From Rhizomicrobium palustre (GTDB taxonomy: Bacteria > Pseudomonadota > Alphaproteobacteria > Micropepsales > Micropepsaceae): a DNA stretch of 64,000 nt. The stretch covers positions 2,914,139 through 2,978,138 of the forward strand of contig NZ_JAASRM010000001.1 of NCBI RefSeq assembly GCF_011761565.1. The letters are read 5' to 3'. The translations under genes and the position numbers were made by a program. The notes beneath the pieces are model-generated. The model ran no database searches. It was not told the DNA's origin and was given only the letters and a program-made list of their open reading frames with translations. Shown piece after piece: positions 60,266-64,000 of this stretch (position 1 is the first letter of the stretch; every line of letters starts with the position of its first letter).

Positions 60266-60730
60266 TTACGCGGAAGAATCGGTTTCGCCGATCCGCAATG
60301 TTTCGAGTGCCTCGACGATCTCTTCGGGGCTGGCCTGCCAGAAGCGGCCGAAGGAGACAAAGCGGCGCCCATTCACCGGCTCTTTCAATTCGAGGCCCGG
60401 CGAGCGGAAGCGGCTGGTCGGCGAGAAGACGATCACCCCGGCAATCTCGCGCCAGAAAAAACGGCGCGCCGTATCGCTACCGGCCTGGGTGAAGGAAAGG
60501 CCGGTTTCATCAGCTTCCAGCTTGGCGGGGCGGGAGAGGGATTGGCCCGCTTTCACCGCCACCACCACGGCTGCCAGCGCCAGCGGGGCAAAGAGGCTGA
60601 CGCCCAGCGTCGACCACAGCCCCGGCAGATAGGCGCAGAGGAGGCCGGACGCCCCCAAGAGCAGCGCGGCGAAGACGGCTGTGGCAATGACAAATCCAAG
60701 TTTGGTGGGGCTTTGGCGGAAACTGGTCAT
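60266..60730 (-). CDS. Small membrane protein with a PH-like domain
   Basis: A 154-residue protein with two membrane helices (about residues 9-30 and 36-58, AVFAALLLGASGLLCAYLPGLWSTLGVSLF) and a C-terminal soluble domain with a bacterial-PH-like pattern (LEADETGLSFTQAGSDTARRFFWREIAGVIVF). I do not recognise a precise family. The start at 60730 is chosen because the frame upstream of it is unlike the family pattern of helix pairs. Isolated gene. Confidence 0.7.
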   Translation of the reverse strand: MTSFRQSPTKLGFVIATAVFAALLLGASGLLCAYLPGLWSTLGVSLFAPLALAAVVVAVKAGQSLSRPAKLEADETGLSFTQAGSDTARRFFWREIAGVIVFSPTSRFRSPGLELKEPVNGRRFVSFGRFWQASPEEIVEALETLRIGETDSSA

Positions 60731-60793
60731 GGCCGTCACACAGCACGCGCGCGGGCTTGGTGCAAGCGGAGGCTCTTGCGCCATTTGAGTAGG

Positions 60794-60826
60794 GGTATAT
60801 ATAACGTATATGAATCGTATATGATG
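60794..60826 (+). promoter_or_regulatory. 11-bp tandem repeats in the promoter of the ParD-like/Map pair
   Basis: CGTATATGA occurs at 60805-60813 and again at 60816-60824, an exact 11-bp step; a third, weaker copy (GGTATATATAA) sits at 60794-60804. The repeats end 15 bp before the start codon of the ParD-like gene. One helical turn of spacing suggests adjacent operator sites for a ribbon-helix-helix autorepressor. Confidence 0.6.
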
Positions 60827-60840
60827 TGTTTGAGGCGCCG

Positions 60841-61062
60841 ATGGGCATCGTGAATATAGAGGATGAGCTGCACGACCAGCTTCGCCGGGCGAGCAAGGTT
60901 CAATACCGCTCGATCAATGCCCAGGCCGCCTATTGGATCAAGATCGGCATGCTGTGTGAGACCAATCCGGATTTGAGCTTCGCTGAGATCATGGCGCGGG
61001 AGCTGCGCGCGGCGGGCGTTTCGCCGGAGGCGGTGGCGACGCCGAGCGCGGCTGAGCTATGA
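60841..61062 (+). CDS. ParD-like antitoxin-type ribbon-helix-helix protein
   Basis: A 73-residue protein resembling the ParD_like family (PF11903): MGIVNIEDELHDQLRRASKVQYRSI, then NAQAAYWIKIGMLCETNPDLSFAEIMARELRAAG. The first part forms the DNA-binding ribbon-helix-helix, the second a helical dimer or toxin-binding tail. Its stop overlaps the ATG of the methionine aminopeptidase gene (ATGA), so both are coupled. No ParE-type toxin is present; the aminopeptidase stands where a toxin would be. The start at 60841 is preferred to an ATG 15 bases upstream, which lies inside the promoter repeats. Confidence 0.8.
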   Translation: MGIVNIEDELHDQLRRASKVQYRSINAQAAYWIKIGMLCETNPDLSFAEIMARELRAAGVSPEAVATPSAAEL

Positions 61063-61832
61063 CCAAATCTCCTCACGAAATCGCGCTCATGGCGCAGTCT
61101 GGCAAGCTCCTGGCGCAAGTCTTCGAGATGCTGGATCGCACACAGCTCTTGGGCAAATCCACGCTCGAGATCGACATGTTGGTGGAGCGCTTCATCGTCG
61201 ATGAGCTGAAGGCGCGGCCCGCCAGCAAAGGCCAATATGGCTATGGCTTCGTCCTCAATTGCTCGATCAATCAGGTCGTTTGCCATGGTGTGCCCTCCGC
61301 CAGCGAGGTGCTGAAGGACGGCGATATCGTCAATCTCGACATCACCTTGGAAAAGAACGGCTACATCGCCGATTCCAGCAAGACCTATCTTGTCGGCAAT
61401 GTGCATCCGGCGGCCAAGCGGCTGGTGCAGGTGACTTATGAAGCGCTGTGGAAGGGCATTGAGGCAGTGCGGCCGGGCGCGCGGCTAGGCGATGTCGGCT
61501 TTGCTATCGAGCGTCACGCCAAGAAGAACGGCTATTCGGTGGTGCGCGACTATTGCGGCCATGGCATCGGGCGCCAGATGCATGAAGAGCCGGAGGTTCG
61601 CCATTATGGCAAGCCCGGCACCGGCCTCACCCTGAAAGAGGGGATGGTCTTCACCATCGAGCCGATGATCAATCGCGGCCGACACGGGGTGGAAACCTTG
61701 GAGGATGGCTGGACGGTGGTGACGGCGGATGGATCGCTCTCCGCGCAATTCGAACACACCGTCGCCGTGACATCCTCTGGCGTATCCGTCCTGACGCGGC
61801 GCGCGGACGAGAAACGCCGGAAAGCCGCTTAG
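61059..61832 (+). CDS. map: Type I methionine aminopeptidase
   Basis: A 257-residue metalloenzyme that removes N-terminal methionine from new proteins. Metal ligands are visible in GDIVNLDITLEKNGYIADSSKT (two Asp), CGHGIGRQMHEEPEV (His), FTIEPMINRG (Glu) and SAQFEHTVAVT (Glu). YGYGFVLNCSINQVVCHGVP is the substrate pocket. It is translationally coupled to a ParD-like gene. A genome normally has another map gene near rpsB or as a housekeeping copy, so this may be a second copy; that cannot be checked here. Confidence 0.94.
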   Translation: MTKSPHEIALMAQSGKLLAQVFEMLDRTQLLGKSTLEIDMLVERFIVDELKARPASKGQYGYGFVLNCSINQVVCHGVPSASEVLKDGDIVNLDITLEKNGYIADSSKTYLVGNVHPAAKRLVQVTYEALWKGIEAVRPGARLGDVGFAIERHAKKNGYSVVRDYCGHGIGRQMHEEPEVRHYGKPGTGLTLKEGMVFTIEPMINRGRHGVETLEDGWTVVTADGSLSAQFEHTVAVTSSGVSVLTRRADEKRRKAA

Positions 61833-62044
61833 CGGCCTTTGGTCTTTTCGAACAAGGCGGCGATGGCTTCCTGGCCTTCGTCGGAGTGCATCCAGCCTTC
61901 CGCGGCCTGCATGGTCGGGAACTGACCGGCGACGCGGTGCGGCTTGACGCGATCAGGCACGGGCACCAGCACCTCGAAGGTCCCGGCGAAGCGCTGATCC
62001 TTGGTTTCCACGGCAAAGGCTTGAGGTTTCTGGTACTTTTTCAT
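61829..62044 (-). CDS. Small hypothetical protein
   Basis: A 71-residue protein I do not recognise. It is soluble, with a beta-like first half (QAFAVETKDQRFAGTFEVLVPVPDRVKPHRVAG) and a helical second half (TMQAAEGWMHSDEGQEAIAALFEKTKG). The ATG at 62044 has GGAG 6 bases upstream. Its 3' end overlaps the 3' end of map by 4 bases on the opposite strand. Confidence 0.7.
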   Translation of the reverse strand: MKKYQKPQAFAVETKDQRFAGTFEVLVPVPDRVKPHRVAGQFPTMQAAEGWMHSDEGQEAIAALFEKTKGR

Positions 62045-62152
62045 CGCACGCTCCGTGGGTTGGCTCAAAATCGCTGATTGCCGCCGTGCATAGCACCTGC
62101 GCGGCGGGCTGTAAGCATGAAGCTTTGGTCATCGCCGGGGGCGAGGCGAAAT

Positions 62153-63067
62153 TCACTCCTGGGCGCGCTTTTTCCGCCCAATGCTGAGCTGTTCGCGCCA
62201 GAGCTTGGCAGGAATTTCTTCCGCTGCACCTTCGGGGAGTTGGCCGAGATGGAAGGGGCCATATTGCACCCGGATGAGGCGGGCGACCTTCAGGCCAAGA
62301 TGCTCCATCACCCGCTTTACCTCGCGGTTCTTGCCCTCTTTCAAGGTGACGCTGGCCCAGGAATAGACCCCGCGCGAGCGCTCGATGTCGGCGATGATGG
62401 GGCCGTATTTCACCCCGTCGATGGTGACGCCCTGGGCGAGCTTGTCGAGATCGGCCTGGGTCACGGTGCCGAAGAGGCGGGCGCGGTATTTGCGCGTCCA
62501 GCCGGAAGCGGGCAGCTCCAGGCGGCGGGCAATTTCGCCATCATTGGTGAGGAGCAGCAGGCCTTCGGAGTTCACGTCCAGACGACCGACCGAGACCACG
62601 CGCGGCAGGCTCTTGGGCAGGTGATCGAACACCGTCGGGCGGCCTTCCGGGTCACGATGGGTGGTCACATGGCCAGCAGGCTTGTGATAGCGCCACAACC
62701 GCGTCGGTTCGGGCGGGGAGAGCGGCTTGCCGTTTACGGCCACGACCTGCTCATCGGTAACCTTGGTCGCGGGCGTGGTGACGGGCTGGCCGTCCAGGGT
62801 GACCTTGCCTTCGGCGATCAGCTTTTCGGCGTCGCGGCGCGAACAGATGCCGGCGCGGGCGATCACCTTGGCAATGCGGTCGCCGCCGCTGTCGTCGCCA
62901 TCCTCGCTGGTGGCGGCTTTGCGCTTGGGGCGGATGAATTCCTCTTCAAAGGCGCCTTCCGCCTCACGGTCGGCCTTCAACGGGTCCCAGCCGGAGGCCT
63001 TTCCGCGCTTGGATTTGGGCGTGCTAGATTTGGGCGTGCGAGTCTGGGCCACGAAGAGAATCTGCAT
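62153..63067 (-). CDS. RsuA/RluB-family pseudouridine synthase
   Basis: A 304-residue rRNA pseudouridine synthase. A basic N-terminal extension (about residues 1-65) precedes an S4 domain (RIAKVIARAGICSRRDAEKLIAEGKV). The catalytic domain has the active-site Asp in SVGRLDVNSEGLLLLTNDG, and YHKPAGHVTTHRDPEGRPTVFDHL as motif I. The closing part is EGKNREVKRVMEHLGLKVARLIRVQYGPF. It resembles RluB (23S U2605) and RsuA. Its ATG (63067-63065) overlaps the ATG of divergent tadA in the sequence CATG. Confidence 0.9.
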   Translation of the reverse strand: MQILFVAQTRTPKSSTPKSKRGKASGWDPLKADREAEGAFEEEFIRPKRKAATSEDGDDSGGDRIAKVIARAGICSRRDAEKLIAEGKVTLDGQPVTTPATKVTDEQVVAVNGKPLSPPEPTRLWRYHKPAGHVTTHRDPEGRPTVFDHLPKSLPRVVSVGRLDVNSEGLLLLTNDGEIARRLELPASGWTRKYRARLFGTVTQADLDKLAQGVTIDGVKYGPIIADIERSRGVYSWASVTLKEGKNREVKRVMEHLGLKVARLIRVQYGPFHLGQLPEGAAEEIPAKLWREQLSIGRKKRAQE

Positions 63068-63518
63068 GAATGACCAGGAAGCCATAGCACTCGCCCTTCA
63101 AGAAGCCCAGGCGGCTGCGGCGCGAGGGGAAGTTCCTGTCGGCGCGGTGCTTTTGTCGGGAGAGGGCGAGCTTCTCGCGCGGAGCGGGAACAGAATCCTC
63201 GAAAAGCACGATCCCACCGCCCATGCCGAGATCGAGGTCATCCGCGCCGCCGCCGCCGCGCTGGGCAATGAGCGGCTGATGGGGACCCAGCTTTTTGTCT
63301 CGCTGGAGCCTTGTGCGATGTGCGCAGGCGCGATTGCCATGGCGCGGGTGGCGCGCGTGGTCTTCGCCGCCGAGGACCCTAAGGGCGGAGCGATTTTGCA
63401 TGGGCCGCGCTTCTTCGAGCAGCCCACCTGCCATCACCACCCCGAAATCGCCCGCGCCGGAGATCCGGTGGCGGCGGGGATGATCTTGAAAGAGTTCTTT
63501 AGGGCGAGACGGGGGTAG
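63066..63518 (+). CDS. tadA: tRNA-specific adenosine deaminase
   Basis: A 150-residue zinc deaminase that converts the wobble adenosine A34 of tRNA-Arg(ACG) to inosine. His53-Ala-Glu55 in PTAHAEIEVIR and Cys83/Cys86 in LEPCAMCAGAI bind zinc. The active-site surroundings GEVPVGAVLL and FFEQPTCHHHPE fit TadA. Length is normal. It starts within the CATG shared with the divergent pseudouridine synthase gene. Confidence 0.93.
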   Translation: MNDQEAIALALQEAQAAAARGEVPVGAVLLSGEGELLARSGNRILEKHDPTAHAEIEVIRAAAAALGNERLMGTQLFVSLEPCAMCAGAIAMARVARVVFAAEDPKGGAILHGPRFFEQPTCHHHPEIARAGDPVAAGMILKEFFRARRG

Positions 63519-63535
63519 TGCGTGCCACACCCTTC

Positions 63536-63634
63536 CGTCATGGCCGGGCTCCGACCCGGCCATCCAGGCGGTGAATATACCTGCACAATCCTGCGGCGGT
63601 GAGATGGATGGCCGGTTCAAGCCCGGCCATGACG
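63536..63634. repeat. Long inverted repeat, extragenic
   Basis: The left arm 63536-63566 (starting CGTCATGGCCGGGCT) and the right arm 63605-63634 (ending CCCGGCCATGACG) are near-perfect reverse complements around a 38-base centre. Each arm is itself a small hairpin (GGCCGGG/CCCGGCC). It lies between tadA and the convergent PAP2 gene and may terminate both. Elements of this look are common in alphaproteobacterial intergenic regions. Confidence 0.75.
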
Positions 63635-63656
63635 AAGTAGGATTGGAAGGGGAAGC

Positions 63657-64000
63657 CTAAAACCAGCTCAGCGCCAGATTGGGAAAGCCGTAGATCAGCA
63701 CGGTGCGGGCGCAGAGAAGGCCGATCCCGGCGCCGACGAACACATCGCTGAGGAAATGCGCCGTCAAAAGCGCACGCGTGATGGCGAGCCAGAAAGCCAG
63801 CGCGAACCAAACCACTGCGCCTTGCGGAAAAAGCGCGGTCGCCACCACGGCGACGCAGAAAATCGTCAAGGCATGGCCGGAGGGAAATGAGTTGTGCTTC
63901 AGCTTGAAGCCAAAGGGGATGAAGCCATAAAGCCCCATCTCCAGCTCATCGCGTGGACGCCTGCGGCCCAGAAAGAACTTGCAGGTATGGATGATGATGG
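63657..64000 (-). CDS. PAP2-superfamily phosphatase, N-terminally cut by the window edge
   Basis: The C-terminal 114 residues of a membrane phosphatase of the PAP2 type; the start lies beyond position 64000. All three catalytic motifs are visible: K-x6-R-P in CKFFLGRRRPRDEL, P-S-G-H in NSFPSGHALTIF, and R-x5-H-x3-D in TRALLTAHFLSDVF. Three hydrophobic helices separate and follow them. Such enzymes dephosphorylate lipids (undecaprenyl pyrophosphate, phosphatidic acid) at the periplasmic face. Confidence 0.9.
   Translation of the reverse strand, partial: IIIHTCKFFLGRRRPRDELEMGLYGFIPFGFKLKHNSFPSGHALTIFCVAVVATALFPQGAVVWFALAFWLAITRALLTAHFLSDVFVGAGIGLLCARTVLIYGFPNLALSWF

Noticed and set aside
60826..60840. 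ATG at 60826 as start of the ParD-like gene
   Set aside because: It overlaps the promoter repeats; the ATG at 60841 starts the normal family N terminus.

Overview
The window reads as a gene-dense chromosomal segment of a GC-rich Gram-negative bacterium, most likely an alphaproteobacterium of the Rhizomicrobium/Micropepsaceae or Caulobacterales-like kind. The grounds are three large TonB-dependent receptors, a TPR-sulfotransferase beside one of them, a PAS_5-type domain, a BTLCP transglutaminase-like protein, a Tal-Pgi fusion, and an xseB-dxs-tlyA order. The genus is inference. No rRNA, tRNA, CRISPR array, IS element or prophage was found.

Layout. 1-5.8 kb: sulfate uptake (cysT end, sbp), an OprO/P-like porin, an Rrf2 regulator with four cysteines and a divergent TonB receptor; this looks like a sulfur-acquisition block. 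5.9-7.8 kb: a secreted S9 peptidase. 7.8-13.1 kb: a leftward pentose-phosphate operon (tal-pgi fusion, gnd, pgl, ROK/polyphosphate-type glucokinase). 13.2-19.4 kb: FAH-family hydrolase, a chemoreceptor, a solitary Mrr-type restriction enzyme, SppA. 19.5-24 kb: a 977-residue TonB receptor with a TPR-sulfotransferase downstream. 24.4-29.5 kb: xseB, dxs, tlyA, an RNA uracil methyltransferase and a C13-family peptidase, the last genes overlapping. 29.5-34.1 kb: a repeat-flanked small membrane protein, SPFH protein, membrane protein, aroC, fabI. 34.3-41.7 kb: orphan CHASE3-like sensor, third TonB receptor, DnaJ-type chaperone, Sel1 lipoprotein, pdxH, FieF-type exporter. 41.9-51.8 kb: five chemoreceptor genes in tandem. 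51.9-53.5 kb: uxuA and a GFA protein. 53.5-56.1 kb: an AT-richer defence island. 56.1-64 kb: BTLCP lipoprotein, hemerythrin-PAS protein, HAD hydrolase, PEP-CTERM beta-helix protein, a ParD-like/methionine aminopeptidase pair, RsuA-type pseudouridine synthase, tadA and a PAP2 phosphatase.

The most notable system is at 53.6-55.8 kb. A 581-residue protein joins an N-terminal P-loop domain to a C-terminal zinc deoxycytidylate deaminase domain, the architecture of anti-phage dCTP/dCMP deaminases (AvcD/DCD type). It is followed after 1 bp by a DUF488-like gene. Upstream lie 303 bp without an intact gene, holding the decayed tail of a HAD hydrolase and room for a regulatory RNA. Other points of interest are the five-gene chemoreceptor array whose products all end in a CheR/CheB-type W-x-E-F tail, the ParD-like/Map pair with 11-bp repeats in its promoter, and a two-hairpin intergenic repeat whose second stem changes sequence but keeps its pairing.

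Most genes were called from family motifs visible in the translations. Starts were chosen by Shine-Dalgarno spacing and by overlap with neighbours. No database search was run.
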